A model generated the notes under the pieces. The model worked only from the letters and a program-made list of their open reading frames with translations. It searched no databases and was not told the DNA's origin. Both the position numbers and the translations under genes were made by a program. A stretch of 64,000 nt of DNA. Source: Akkermansia muciniphila (GTDB taxonomy: Bacteria > Verrucomicrobiota > Verrucomicrobiia > Verrucomicrobiales > DEV007). Position 1 is the first letter of the stretch. Each line of letters opens with the position of its first letter. Positions 17,821-26,811 of the stretch are shown in pieces. Location: assembly GCA_945883495.1 (NCBI GenBank), contig CAMCXS010000020.1, forward strand, positions 1 to 64,000. Reading direction: 5' to 3'.

Positions 17821-19167
17821 ATGAAACGGATCTTCGCACTCTTTCTGCCGTTGCTGACCTCCTTGGTCGCCGCAGCTGAGCCGCCCAACGTCATCGTCAT
17901 CGTGGCGGATGATCTTGGCTATGCCGACGTGCTCTTCAATCCGCGACACGCCAAGGAGGTCTCGACGCCCCATCTTGAGGCGTTGGCGAAGGCTTCGGTC
18001 GTTTGCCGGCAAGGTTACGTGAGCGGTCACGTCTGTTCACCGACCCGCGCGGGGCTGATGACGGGGCGCTATCAGCAACGGCTGGGCCTTTACACTGGTG
18101 GCGAAGCCGGAAGCGGGCTGCCCAAGAAGGAAGTCATTTTTCCGCAGCACCTCAAGGCGGCAGGGTATGTTACCGGCCAGTTCGGCAAGTGGCACCTTGG
18201 CCCGACCCCGGAGTGGAGCCCGGCGCTGCGTGGCTTTGACGAAGTATTCGGCTTTCTTGGACGCGGGGCGCATGACTACTTCAAGCTGGACGACCCCGAG
18301 GATCCAATCTACCGAGGCACGGTCATCGTCAAAGAGAACGGTTACCTCACAGACCGGCTCGGGGAAGAAACCTGCGCCTTCATCTCCAAGCACAAAGCAA
18401 AGCCGTTTTTCGCCTACCTGGCGTTCAATGCGGTGCATGCACCGTTGCAGGCTCCGGCTGACGAGATTGCGAAGTTTCAAACCGGGGACCCCGGAAGGAA
18501 CACGCTGTTGGCGATGGGAAAGCGTCTCGATGATGCCATGGGCAAGATCGTGGAAACGCTCAAGCGGGAAGGTCTCTGGGAGAACACGCTGCTTTTCTTC
18601 ATGAGCGACAACGGTGGGCCGCTGGCCCAGGGAGCGGACAACACGCCGCTGCGGGGCGGGAAACACACGGATTACGAAGGAGGGATTCGCGTCCCCTTCC
18701 TGATTTGTTGGCCGGCGCAGCTCCAGCCGGGCGAATTTGGGGCGCCGGTTAGCTCACTTGATGTCTTGCCCACCGTTTTGGCGGCGACTGGTGTGTCCGC
18801 TGCGGATGGGACAAAGCTCGACGGGCGGAATCTCTTGCCTTACTTGCGTAGGGAGATGGCGCCGGAGCCGCGGGATCTTTTCTGGTGCTCTGGGAGCGAC
18901 GAAGGCTGGTGGGCAATCCGCTCGGGCGACTGGAAGCTGGTCGCGGAAAAAGGCAAGCTGGGCCTCTTCGATCTCGCCAAAGATGAATCAGAAGCCAACG
19001 ATCTCGCCAGTGCGATGCCGGACAAAGTCGCGGAACTGACCCAGCGGCACGACGCCTGGCTCGCGGAAATGGCGCCCCCAGTCAAAGCGGGGGCGAAGCG
19101 ATTGGATCTGGCGTCAACGAGTCCGGAGAACCCGGCGAAGAAGCGGAAAAAGAAAAAGGCCAAATAA
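17821..19167 (+). CDS. Secreted sulfatase (arylsulfatase A-like, type I)
   Basis: Formylglycine-dependent sulfatase of 448 residues. The signal peptide (about 1-20) is followed by the metal-binding IVADDLGY. The modification motif is CSPTR (Cys about 71) in GHVCSPTRAGLMTGRY. KWHLG and the C-terminal FFMSDNGG metal site also match. The protein ends in a very basic PAKKRKKKKAK tail. It needs a formylglycine-generating enzyme, none of which is in the window. Cys-type sulfatases are abundant in Verrucomicrobiota that degrade sulfated polysaccharides. The exact substrate cannot be read from sequence. Confidence 0.93.
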   Translation: MKRIFALFLPLLTSLVAAAEPPNVIVIVADDLGYADVLFNPRHAKEVSTPHLEALAKASVVCRQGYVSGHVCSPTRAGLMTGRYQQRLGLYTGGEAGSGLPKKEVIFPQHLKAAGYVTGQFGKWHLGPTPEWSPALRGFDEVFGFLGRGAHDYFKLDDPEDPIYRGTVIVKENGYLTDRLGEETCAFISKHKAKPFFAYLAFNAVHAPLQAPADEIAKFQTGDPGRNTLLAMGKRLDDAMGKIVETLKREGLWENTLLFFMSDNGGPLAQGADNTPLRGGKHTDYEGGIRVPFLICWPAQLQPGEFGAPVSSLDVLPTVLAATGVSAADGTKLDGRNLLPYLRREMAPEPRDLFWCSGSDEGWWAIRSGDWKLVAEKGKLGLFDLAKDESEANDLASAMPDKVAELTQRHDAWLAEMAPPVKAGAKRLDLASTSPENPAKKRKKKKAK

Positions 19168-19230
19168 CAGGCACCGCCATCTCATCCGCGAATCCCGGCC
19201 GCCGGACGGCCAATCGGTGGTTTTCAGCGT

Positions 19231-20016
19231 ATGGTGACAGTGATGACTTGCTCGACCTCGCCGGCGCTGCAGGCCCTTTTGGCCGCTGTTGAGCCGGAGC
19301 GCAACGCTCTCTTGGCTCACCCTGTTTATGCCTCCCTCCGCACCATGGAGGATTTACGGCGCTTCATGGAAATCCATGCCTTCGCGGTTTGGGATTTCAT
19401 GTCGTTGCTCAAGGCATTGCAGGCCAAGCTTACCTGTGTCGCCGTTCCTTGGTTGCCCACGCCTGATCCGGAAGTTCGCGCCTTGGTCAATGCCATCGTG
19501 CTGGGGGAGGAGAGCGATGCCACGCCGGACGGATGTCACCGGAGTCACTTTGAGCTTTATCGTGAGGCGATGCTTTCCGCCGGGGCGAACACCGCGCCGA
19601 TCGATCAAATGCTCGACGCCGTTCGGCGGGGCGTGCCGTGGCGGGAAGCTTTAGCGGGCTGCTCCTTGCCAGGGGGCGTTAGGGACTTTGTCCGCTACAG
19701 CTTGGAAACGGCCGAGACCAGCCCGATCCATGTGGTGGCCGCCGTGTTCACCTTCGGACGCGAAGACGTGATCCCAGGCATGTTCACCCGCCTGATTGAG
19801 GATCTCCGGAGCCGCTTCCCTGGTCAGCTGGCCAGCTTCCAATACTACTTGCAACGCCACATCGAGCTGGATGGTGACGACCACGGCCCGATGTCGCTCC
19901 GCATGATGGAACACGTTTGCGGCGGCGATCCGCGAGCTTGGGCGGAGGCCACCGAGGCGGCGCTGAAGTCGTTGACGCTGCGCCGTGGACTCTGGGATGC
20001 CTTGCTCGTCCGGTGA
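19231..20016 (+). CDS. DUF3050 family protein
   Basis: Cytosolic protein of 261 residues that I recognise as DUF3050, a helical family related in fold to heme oxygenase/TenA. Characteristic stretches are HPVYASLRTMEDLRRFMEIH, FAVWDFMSLLKALQ and RHIELDGDDHGPM near the C-terminus, with several conserved His that could bind metal. There is no signal peptide. ATG 19231 or ATG 19246 could be the start. Function is not established. Its stop lies one base from the stop of the convergent SRPBCC gene. Confidence 0.8.
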   Translation: MVTVMTCSTSPALQALLAAVEPERNALLAHPVYASLRTMEDLRRFMEIHAFAVWDFMSLLKALQAKLTCVAVPWLPTPDPEVRALVNAIVLGEESDATPDGCHRSHFELYREAMLSAGANTAPIDQMLDAVRRGVPWREALAGCSLPGGVRDFVRYSLETAETSPIHVVAAVFTFGREDVIPGMFTRLIEDLRSRFPGQLASFQYYLQRHIELDGDDHGPMSLRMMEHVCGGDPRAWAEATEAALKSLTLRRGLWDALLVR

Positions 20017-20017
20017 C

Positions 20018-20470
20018 TTAGCCGTGGATTTCGCCACGCCACTTCCCGGTCGCGCTGCCGCGTGACTCCACGGACTCTTTGAATCGCTCCAAATCGCCCG
20101 TCACCCGGGCATCCACCGCGCCGATGGCGTCTCCAATGGTTTCAATCACGCCTTCGGGTTCATAATCGATTTCCAAGTGGACGTTGGTTTGCGACGGCGC
20201 TGAAGGTTGGAAGCTGACCCGCCCGGCATTCTTGGCTCCATCGGTGCTGCGCCAAGCGATGTGTTGATCGGGAGTTTGCTCGAAGATTTCCGCGTCCCAC
20301 TCCTCGACCTTGCCGGCGATCTTGGCCTTCCAGTGGAGGTGTTTGTCATCCAGCTGGCGGACTTCTTCGACGCCTTCCATGAATTGGGGAAATTCCTCAA
20401 ACTGGGTCCACTGGTCGTAGGCTTGCCTGACCGGGACGTTGACGGTGATGTCTTTTTCGATCGTCTTCAT
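20018..20470 (-). CDS. SRPBCC (START-like) family protein
   Basis: Small cytosolic ligand-binding protein of 150 residues. The N-terminal KTIEKDITVNVPVRQAYDQWTQFEEFPQFMEGV segment is typical of polyketide-cyclase/dehydrase-type SRPBCC domains, followed by a beta-rich core and a long C-terminal helix (VTGDLERFKESVESRG). The ATG at 20470 is preferred over an upstream in-frame start because the domain begins immediately. Such proteins often accompany stress-related loci; no catalytic residues can be assigned. Confidence 0.85.
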   Translation of the reverse strand: MKTIEKDITVNVPVRQAYDQWTQFEEFPQFMEGVEEVRQLDDKHLHWKAKIAGKVEEWDAEIFEQTPDQHIAWRSTDGAKNAGRVSFQPSAPSQTNVHLEIDYEPEGVIETIGDAIGAVDARVTGDLERFKESVESRGSATGKWRGEIHG

Positions 20471-20657
20471 GACGACACGATTGCCGAGCCAGCGCCGTGC
20501 CAGGCCGTTTCCGGGGGGGCTCGTGCTTGAGAGTTGCGACCTGCCCTCCGGAGCAGGCCGAAAGAGTGCAAAAGGCCCGATGCCCAAGCCACGGAGTTTG
20601 CTGCCTCCTCTCCGCCTCTCGCTTGACCAACTCGCCCGCCCGAGTCAAAGCTAGGCC

Positions 20658-21563
20658 ATGCCCCCGCTGTCTTGCTTGCTCCGCCGTTCGTTCGCCCTGT
20701 GGTTCCTTCTCTCCGGCATCTTGGTGGCCGCTGATCCCGCCGCGCCCGCTCCGAAATGGAAGAAGCTCACTCCACAAACCCCCGCCGGGTTCACCCTGAA
20801 AACCATCCTGGTCGAGGCGCATCCCGAGCACAATGTGGAGCTTTATGTGTATGTCCCCGATGCCGCCGGCTCATGGCCCTGTATCCTTGATATCCACGGG
20901 GGAGGCTGGCAGGCCCGGCAGATCGAGGTGGACAAGCCGATGATGGAACGCCTGGCCCAACGCGGCTACGTTACCGCGCTGGTCAGTTATCGACTCTCCA
21001 CGGAGGCGCCGTATCCCGCTGCCCTCCACGATTGCAAAGCCGCAATCCGTTGTCTCAAGGCCCATGCCGCGGAGCTGAAATTGGATCCCGCCCGCATTGG
21101 CATCATGGGTGGCTCCGCTGGCGGTCATCTCTCTGGTTTGACCGCAATGACCACTGGGAAAAAAGAGTTCGATGGACCGGGGCCATTCCCGGAGCAATCC
21201 ACGGATATCAAAGCCTGCATCGTCATGGCCGCGACACAGGATCTCGTGGCCGCGAACAAGGACAAAACCAACGACAATGCCCGTCTTTTCTTCGGCGCCA
21301 CCTGCCAGGAAAAGCCGGATCTGTTTGCTCAAGCCAGCCCCATCACCCACATCCGCCCCGGCGTGCCGCCTACGATCTATATTGAAGGGGAAAAAGATAC
21401 CCTGAAAGTTGGTCGCGCCGAAGCTATGGAAAAGTTCAAGGCGCTGAACATAGATACCGCTTTATATACCTTGAAATACGCCCCGCATCCGTTCTGGATG
21501 AGCGATCCCTGGTGCGCCGAAGTCGTGGAAATCGCGGATGTTTTTTTCCGGAAGCATCTTTGA
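20658..21563 (+). CDS. Secreted alpha/beta hydrolase (carboxylesterase/BD-FAE-like)
   Basis: Exported esterase of 301 residues. A signal peptide (about 1-22) precedes the hormone-sensitive-lipase-type HGGGW oxyanion motif (DIHGGGWQA) and a GGSAGG nucleophile elbow (IMGGSAGGHLS). A late Asp in EGEKDTLK and the His of YAPHPFW are candidates for the rest of the triad. Such esterases commonly remove acetyl or feruloyl groups from plant or algal polysaccharides, which would fit the nearby sulfatase, but the substrate is an inference. It is followed by 109 bp without recognisable features. Confidence 0.88.
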   Translation: MPPLSCLLRRSFALWFLLSGILVAADPAAPAPKWKKLTPQTPAGFTLKTILVEAHPEHNVELYVYVPDAAGSWPCILDIHGGGWQARQIEVDKPMMERLAQRGYVTALVSYRLSTEAPYPAALHDCKAAIRCLKAHAAELKLDPARIGIMGGSAGGHLSGLTAMTTGKKEFDGPGPFPEQSTDIKACIVMAATQDLVAANKDKTNDNARLFFGATCQEKPDLFAQASPITHIRPGVPPTIYIEGEKDTLKVGRAEAMEKFKALNIDTALYTLKYAPHPFWMSDPWCAEVVEIADVFFRKHL

Positions 21564-21672
21564 TCCGCAGGGGACGGCATGTGACGATATTTGAGATATG
21601 CATCACGGGCAAAATGCTTGCTTTGGAGTGGTCGCTGATCTGACTGCTCCTTCCTGTCGATAACCCGCCCAA

Positions 21673-23574
21673 TCAGCGCGTCGGCCCAAAGGCGTCAAGA
21701 GCGGCGATTCCTTCGGGGAACATGATCTTCTTTAAGAACGCCCGGTCCGTTCGGTAGAGATCGGTGATGATGAGGCCGTCGAGGCAGTTGGAGAAATCTT
21801 GGTCCACGTTGAAGCTGAGTAGGGTGGTGTGCATTTTGAAGTAGTGCTTCAGCAGCACTGGGATGCCTTTGCCGTCGGGCTCAATCGCGGAGATTAGGGC
21901 GGAGACGTCTTCCACGCCGTTGAGGAGATCGCTGACTTGATCGGGATCGACCCCGAAGATGCGTTGTTTGCGGAACGGGCGCCGCGGTCGGACTTGGGAG
22001 GCGAGGCGGAGGAGATCGCTTTCCCGTCCTTGCTGGAGGTATTGCGTCATCAGCCACTTGGAAGCCTGGGAGTAGGTGTTGCTGATGCTGACCGGGCCAA
22101 AGAGCCGGTGGTAACGGGGATCCCGTCCGGCGATGCCGGTGACGCCGCGCCAGAGGAGGAGCAGAGGCAACTGGGCCCGTTGGTAGCCCAGGGAGACGAA
22201 GGACCGTCCGCATTCAAGGCCGGGCGTCAGTTCTTGAAGAAAGCGATCGCTGAAGCGGAAGAGCGTGGAGGTGTAAAGTCCAGAGGGGCCGTGGTCCCGG
22301 AGAATGAGATCCGTCCGGGCCACTCGGTAGGCACCCGCGATGGCTTGCGCGTTGCGATCCCAAAGAAAAAGGTGCTCATAAATGGCATCGAACCGGTCGA
22401 TATCGCGTTCTTTGCCGGTGCCTTCGCCCTCTTTGCGGAAGCAGAGTTCGCGCAGGCGGCCGATCTCAAGGAGGACGTTGGGGATTTGGCTGGCTTTGGT
22501 GAGGTAGGCGTCGAACTGTTTGTGGGCGAAAAAAAGCGTTTCGGACGGGAGTCGCTGAATCTCCCGGGCCAAGGTTTCCCTGGTGATGGGTTCCGCGACC
22601 GGTTCCTGCGCGGTCGGCCGGGCTGGGAAATGAAAGAGCTTCGATTCGTTCCCCGGGGCAGTTCCCCGTTGGGACAGCAGCTCGGTGCGGAGGCGAACGT
22701 AACGGGTGCGGCGCTTGTCGTCCTCAATCCGGTCCAGATCCCGGGGCAAGATGGGCTGGCCGACGAGGATGGGGACGTGGTGTCCTTCCTTGTTCACCAA
22801 TTCCCGGGGGAGCATCAGGGTGCGGAAAAGCGGGTGAACGGCGCCCAAGGATTGGAAGACGAGGCTGTTGCGGCCTTGCATGAAGAAGGGGACGATCGCC
22901 GCGCCGGTGCGGCGGGCCAGCGAGACGGCGTGGTGGCTCCAGAGCGGATCGCGCACGGCTTGGTCGCGAAAGCGGAACCTGGAGACTTCTCCGGCGGGAA
23001 ACATGCCGAGCACTTTGCCATCCTTGAGCCAGGACAAGGCGGCGCGGAGGCCGCGGGCATTGCCGAGGGTGCCTTTGGCGCTGTCGAACGGGTTGACCTC
23101 GATGATCCACGGAGAGACTGGTTTGATCCGGCTGAGGACGAGGTTGCCAAGGATGCGGAAGTCAGGGCGAATGTCCTCCAAGATGGCACCGAGAATCAGG
23201 CCATCCAGGGCGCCGAAGGGATGATTGCAGACCACGACGACGGGGCCGTCCTGGGGAAAACGCTGCAAGTCCGGGGCGGAGACTTCATACGTTGCGCTGA
23301 GGCGGCGCAGGCAGCCCTTGAAGAAACTGCCTTCTTCCGCCGAGAGGGCCATGACCTCGTCGTAAGCGGCGTTGATCCGGTCGAGCGAGAGGAGATGGCT
23401 GATCGGCCCTGCCATCGGCGCCAAGTGCCTGGTCGTCTCGCTCCCGGAAAGGGCGGCGGCGACATCGAAGAACAGGGGGCGAGGGGCTTTGCCTGGTGCA
23501 GGAGAGTTGTTCATCAATCCGGTGGGCCCGGGCGCAATCGGCCTCATCATGAATGCGATCCAACCGCCTGACAA
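21673..23574 (-). CDS. Bifunctional acyltransferase (PlsC-like plus GNAT-like), OlsF-type candidate
   Basis: Two-domain protein of 633 residues. The N-terminal half resembles a lysophospholipid acyltransferase: VVVVCNHPFGALDG (about 112-125) supplies the NH...D catalytic motif and GMFPAGEVSR the second motif. The C-terminal half (about 340-570) resembles the GNAT-like hemolysin/OlsB family, with RVARTDLIL, ELGRSFV-like ECGRSFVSLGYQ, and LFGPVSISNTY. The domain order is that of OlsF, which makes ornithine lipids without phosphorus in one polypeptide. The start is uncertain: ATGs at 23574, 23550, 23547 and 23514 are in frame. The ornithine-lipid role is inferred from architecture. Confidence 0.75.
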   Translation of the reverse strand: MSGGWIAFMMRPIAPGPTGLMNNSPAPGKAPRPLFFDVAAALSGSETTRHLAPMAGPISHLLSLDRINAAYDEVMALSAEEGSFFKGCLRRLSATYEVSAPDLQRFPQDGPVVVVCNHPFGALDGLILGAILEDIRPDFRILGNLVLSRIKPVSPWIIEVNPFDSAKGTLGNARGLRAALSWLKDGKVLGMFPAGEVSRFRFRDQAVRDPLWSHHAVSLARRTGAAIVPFFMQGRNSLVFQSLGAVHPLFRTLMLPRELVNKEGHHVPILVGQPILPRDLDRIEDDKRRTRYVRLRTELLSQRGTAPGNESKLFHFPARPTAQEPVAEPITRETLAREIQRLPSETLFFAHKQFDAYLTKASQIPNVLLEIGRLRELCFRKEGEGTGKERDIDRFDAIYEHLFLWDRNAQAIAGAYRVARTDLILRDHGPSGLYTSTLFRFSDRFLQELTPGLECGRSFVSLGYQRAQLPLLLLWRGVTGIAGRDPRYHRLFGPVSISNTYSQASKWLMTQYLQQGRESDLLRLASQVRPRRPFRKQRIFGVDPDQVSDLLNGVEDVSALISAIEPDGKGIPVLLKHYFKMHTTLLSFNVDQDFSNCLDGLIITDLYRTDRAFLKKIMFPEGIAALDAFGPTR

Positions 23575-23649
23575 CCCCGCGATTTCGGTGGGAATTCTCG
23601 CAAGGAAGATGGCGCGGGAGCGACTGAGTGAGCAAATTCCTTGACGATA

Positions 23650-24072
23650 ATGAAACGAATCCTTGCGTGTGCCTCGTTGTTATTTCCCTGCTTCGCCCTA
23701 GGCGGCGATTTTCCGGAGGGCAGTCCGCACTTTTTCACCAGCTTCGACGCGGCGACGAAGGCTGCCAAGATTTCGGGGAAGCCGGTGGTGGTGGTTTTCT
23801 CCGCGTCCTGGTGTCCGCCGTGTCAGGCGATGAAAACAGAGGTTTACCCCAGCGCGGAAGTGAAGCCGCTGCACGACCGGTTTGAGTGGGCCTACCTGGA
23901 CGTCGATGACGCCGCGAATGAGGCGCTCGCCGACAAGTTCGGGGTTAGTGGGATCCCTCACATCGAGTTTCTGAACAAAGACGGGAAGACAGTCGGTCAG
24001 CAAGTAGGCGGCATGGAGCCGGCGGACTTTGCGAAGCGGCTGGAGAAAGCCGCCAAGAAGGCGGGGGCCTGA
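23650..24072 (+). CDS. Secreted thioredoxin-family protein
   Basis: Periplasmic thiol-disulfide protein of 140 residues. The signal peptide ends near residue 19. The thioredoxin fold carries SASWCPPC (Cys55, Cys58) and the cis-Pro block GVSGIPHIEFLNKDG. CPPC and the FDAATKAAKISGKPVVV region resemble the thioredoxin_7/DsbD-gamma type. ATG 23650 is used; a TTG three codons upstream is unlikely. It runs convergent with pstB, leaving 16 bp between stops. Confidence 0.9.
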   Translation: MKRILACASLLFPCFALGGDFPEGSPHFFTSFDAATKAAKISGKPVVVVFSASWCPPCQAMKTEVYPSAEVKPLHDRFEWAYLDVDDAANEALADKFGVSGIPHIEFLNKDGKTVGQQVGGMEPADFAKRLEKAAKKAGA

Positions 24073-24088
24073 GGAGCTCGGAAGAGGG

Positions 24089-24928
24089 TCAACCGTAGCG
24101 ACCGCTGATGTAATCTTGGGTAGCGGCCTCGCGAGGGTTGGAGAAGAGTTGCATCGTGGGGCCGTACTCGATGAGGCGGCCCAGATAGAAATAGGCGGTT
24201 TGGTCGGAGACGCGAGTGGCCTGCTGCATGTTGTGCGTCACGATCACGATGGTGAATTCCTCCTTGAGCTCGGACATCAAGGTCTCAATTTTCAGGGTGG
24301 CTACGGGATCGAGAGCGGCGCAGGGCTCGTCCATGAGGAGAATCTGCGGGCGGTTGGCGATGGCGCGGGCGATGCAGAGGCGTTGTTGCTGACCGCCGGA
24401 AAGCCCGTAGGCGCTCTCGTGCAGCTTGTCCTTTACCTCATCCCAAAGGGCAGCTCCCCGGAGACTGCGTTCCACGACCTCGTCGAGTTCACTTTTGGCA
24501 TTACGGCCCGCCACCCTTAGGCTAAAAACGACGTTTTCGTAGATGGTCTTGGGAAAGGGGTTGTATTTTTGGAACACCATGCCGACCCGCTTGCGCAACG
24601 AGATCACTTCGACGGACGGGTCGTAGAGGCTTTGTCCATCAATGCGGATATCACCCTCGTGGCGGATGTTATCGACGAGATCGTTGAGACGGTTGAGGTT
24701 GCGTAGCAACGTGGTCTTGCCACAACCGGAGGGGCCGATGAAGGCGGTGATCTGCCGCTCCGGGATGTCCATGGAGATATCCTGGATGGCGTGCTTGGCG
24801 CCGTACCAGAAGTTGAAATGATCCACTTCGATAAACGCGGGATCGAGCTCGGGTTCGCGCGAGGGCGCCGGGGCGTGAGCTTGAGCTTGAGTGGAGGGAA
24901 GCTCGGGAGATTCGGGCTCGGAGTGCAT
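24089..24928 (-). CDS. pstB: Phosphate ABC transporter ATP-binding protein PstB (copy 1)
   Basis: ATPase of the high-affinity phosphate importer, 279 residues. Walker A is GPSGCGKT, signature [14 protein letters not shown], Walker [14 protein letters not shown] and switch His [10 protein letters not shown], all PstB-specific in detail. An N-terminal extension of ~30 residues is Pro/Glu-rich. It is the last gene of the minus-strand run pstS-pstC-pstA-pstB, 25 bp after pstA. A second PstB is encoded at 30401-31225. Confidence 0.96.
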   Translation of the reverse strand: MHSEPESPELPSTQAQAHAPAPSREPELDPAFIEVDHFNFWYGAKHAIQDISMDIPERQITAFIGPSGCGKTTLLRNLNRLNDLVDNIRHEGDIRIDGQSLYDPSVEVISLRKRVGMVFQKYNPFPKTIYENVVFSLRVAGRNAKSELDEVVERSLRGAALWDEVKDKLHESAYGLSGGQQQRLCIARAIANRPQILLMDEPCAALDPVATLKIETLMSELKEEFTIVIVTHNMQQATRVSDQTAYFYLGRLIEYGPTMQLFSNPREAATQDYISGRYG

Positions 24929-24953
24929 GGCTTAGTTCCGGCTCAAGTTCAGA

Positions 24954-26810
24954 TCAGAACGCGCTGGCCTGGTATTTCCGGCGAAGGTGGGCGCGCAGGG
25001 AGATGGCCGCCAGATTGAGGACGACGACGAGAAGGATGAGCAGCAACGTGGTGGCGAAAACCATCGGCTTGGCGGCTTCGGAATCGGGTGACTGGAAGCC
25101 GAGGTCGTAGATGTGGAAGCCGAGGTGCATGAACTTACGCTCCGCATGGATGAAGGGGGCGTCCAAGTCCAGGGGCAGGGAGGGCGCGAGCTTCACAACC
25201 CCGGTGATCATGAGCGGGGCCACTTCTCCGGCGCCGCGAGCCATGGCGAGGATGACACCAGTCATCACGCCTGGGAGCGCGCTGGGAAGGACGACGCGCT
25301 GGATGGTTTGCCACTTGGAGGCTCCGCAGGCGAGCGCGGCTTCGCGGACGCCCCGAGGCACCGCAGCTAGCGCTTCCTCCGTGGCGACGATGACGACGGG
25401 GAGGGTCATCAGCGCCAAGGTAAGGGACGCCCACAGAATCCCACCGGTTCCGAACGTAGGTGTGGGGAGGCTGGAGTTGAAGAAGCCGTGGAAGTAGGGG
25501 CACTGAAAAAAGGTGAGCACGCCGAGGAGCACGGCGGAGGTGGCGACGACCGGTTTGAGCCGGGCGGCCAAGCTGCGCGGGCGGTTTGCTTCGCTGCTGG
25601 CGGACGGGGACTGCACGGCAAAAATCAGGGAGACCGTGAGGCAGAGGACAAAGGCGGTGGCCACCAAGGCCCACCACATGGGAGGAAGGGGCACTTTGGC
25701 GCCGCCATCGATGAAGGAGCCCATGCCGTAAACGAAAAAGCCCAAACCGAAGACGCCAAAAACGATGGAGGGGACGCCCGCCAAGTTGTTCACGCAGATG
25801 CGCACGATGCGGACGAGCAGACCTTGGGCTGCATACTCGCGAAGATAAATGGCGGCGATGACGCCGAAGGGGGTGACCAGCAATGCCAGTAAGATGGTCA
25901 TCACGAAGGTGCCAAAGATGGCCGGAAAGATACCACCTTCGGTGTTTGCCTCACGCGGCTCGGCGGTCACGAACTCTTTGACGTGGTGGAGAAACACACC
26001 GGCTTTTTGGCCGAAGCTGAGCCGGTTGGGCTCGTAGAAGAAGACGATGTTTCCGGTTTTTAAGCTCCGTTCTTCCCCGGACGAAAGCCGGTAGGTGAGT
26101 TGGTTCCCGTCGAGCTGCGCGCGGAGTTCGCGGGCCTCAGCGATCAAGCCTTCGAAGCTCTTTTGTTCCTCGGCAATCCGCGCGCGTAGGCTGACGATGC
26201 GGGACTCAGCCGCGGGGCCGGAGGATTGCAGTTCTTTGATGCGAAGTTCCGTGGCTTTGATGCGGGCGTTGATCTTGCCGATGCGGACTTTCTCGACATT
26301 GAGGATACGGGCGCGGAGTTTGTTGCCATCCCGGACGATGTCCTGCAAGGCTTTCTGAAACTGGGAATCCGAAGCGGCGAGAGTGGAGCCGTCTTTGCGC
26401 TTCAAGGCGACGGGGTAGAAAATGGCGTCGCCGTATTCCATCCGCTCGGCGATGATCAAATCGGCGGGCAGGGTTTCGCCAACGATGGCTTCCCGATCGA
26501 TGAAGCGGAAACCGAGGCCGTAGGCGTCTTTGTTTCCGGTGAAGAGCTGGATTTCGGCCTTGGTCTGGCCGTCGGCGGTCCGGCGAAGCTGGGTCTTGAT
26601 GAGCTCGCCGCTGACCTTTTTCTCGGAGCCATCTGGGGCGCGGACGGTGTATTCGGTGATTGGCTTGGGCCAGAAGACGGTGGCGCCGTTGGAAAGAATG
26701 AGGAGGAGCAGCCCGCCGATCATGAGCAAACCGCAGGCCAAACCGGCGGCCGTCAGCCAGACTTGGATTTCCCCTCGCGTGCGTTGGTTCTGTTTGGGCG
26801 AAGCAGTCAT
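24954..26810 (-). CDS. pstA: Phosphate ABC transporter permease PstA, enlarged
   Basis: Inner-membrane permease of 618 residues, about twice the length of E. coli PstA. After a first transmembrane helix (about 20-45) comes a ~250-residue extracytoplasmic insert with a predicted coiled coil (KVRIGKINARIKATELRIKEL region), before the usual permease core. The ABC contact loop is EEALAAVPRGVREAALACGASKWQTI. The start at 26810 is two bases from the pstC stop, so the genes are tightly coupled. The insert's role is unknown; enlarged PstA/PstC pairs also occur in some other bacteria. Confidence 0.92.
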   Translation of the reverse strand: MTASPKQNQRTRGEIQVWLTAAGLACGLLMIGGLLLLILSNGATVFWPKPITEYTVRAPDGSEKKVSGELIKTQLRRTADGQTKAEIQLFTGNKDAYGLGFRFIDREAIVGETLPADLIIAERMEYGDAIFYPVALKRKDGSTLAASDSQFQKALQDIVRDGNKLRARILNVEKVRIGKINARIKATELRIKELQSSGPAAESRIVSLRARIAEEQKSFEGLIAEARELRAQLDGNQLTYRLSSGEERSLKTGNIVFFYEPNRLSFGQKAGVFLHHVKEFVTAEPREANTEGGIFPAIFGTFVMTILLALLVTPFGVIAAIYLREYAAQGLLVRIVRICVNNLAGVPSIVFGVFGLGFFVYGMGSFIDGGAKVPLPPMWWALVATAFVLCLTVSLIFAVQSPSASSEANRPRSLAARLKPVVATSAVLLGVLTFFQCPYFHGFFNSSLPTPTFGTGGILWASLTLALMTLPVVIVATEEALAAVPRGVREAALACGASKWQTIQRVVLPSALPGVMTGVILAMARGAGEVAPLMITGVVKLAPSLPLDLDAPFIHAERKFMHLGFHIYDLGFQSPDSEAAKPMVFATTLLLILLVVVLNLAAISLRAHLRRKYQASAF

Positions 26811-26811
26811 G

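Noticed and set aside
21937-23571. 544-residue plus-strand frame over the acyltransferase gene
   Set aside because: The minus strand carries both acyltransferase motifs; this frame shows none.
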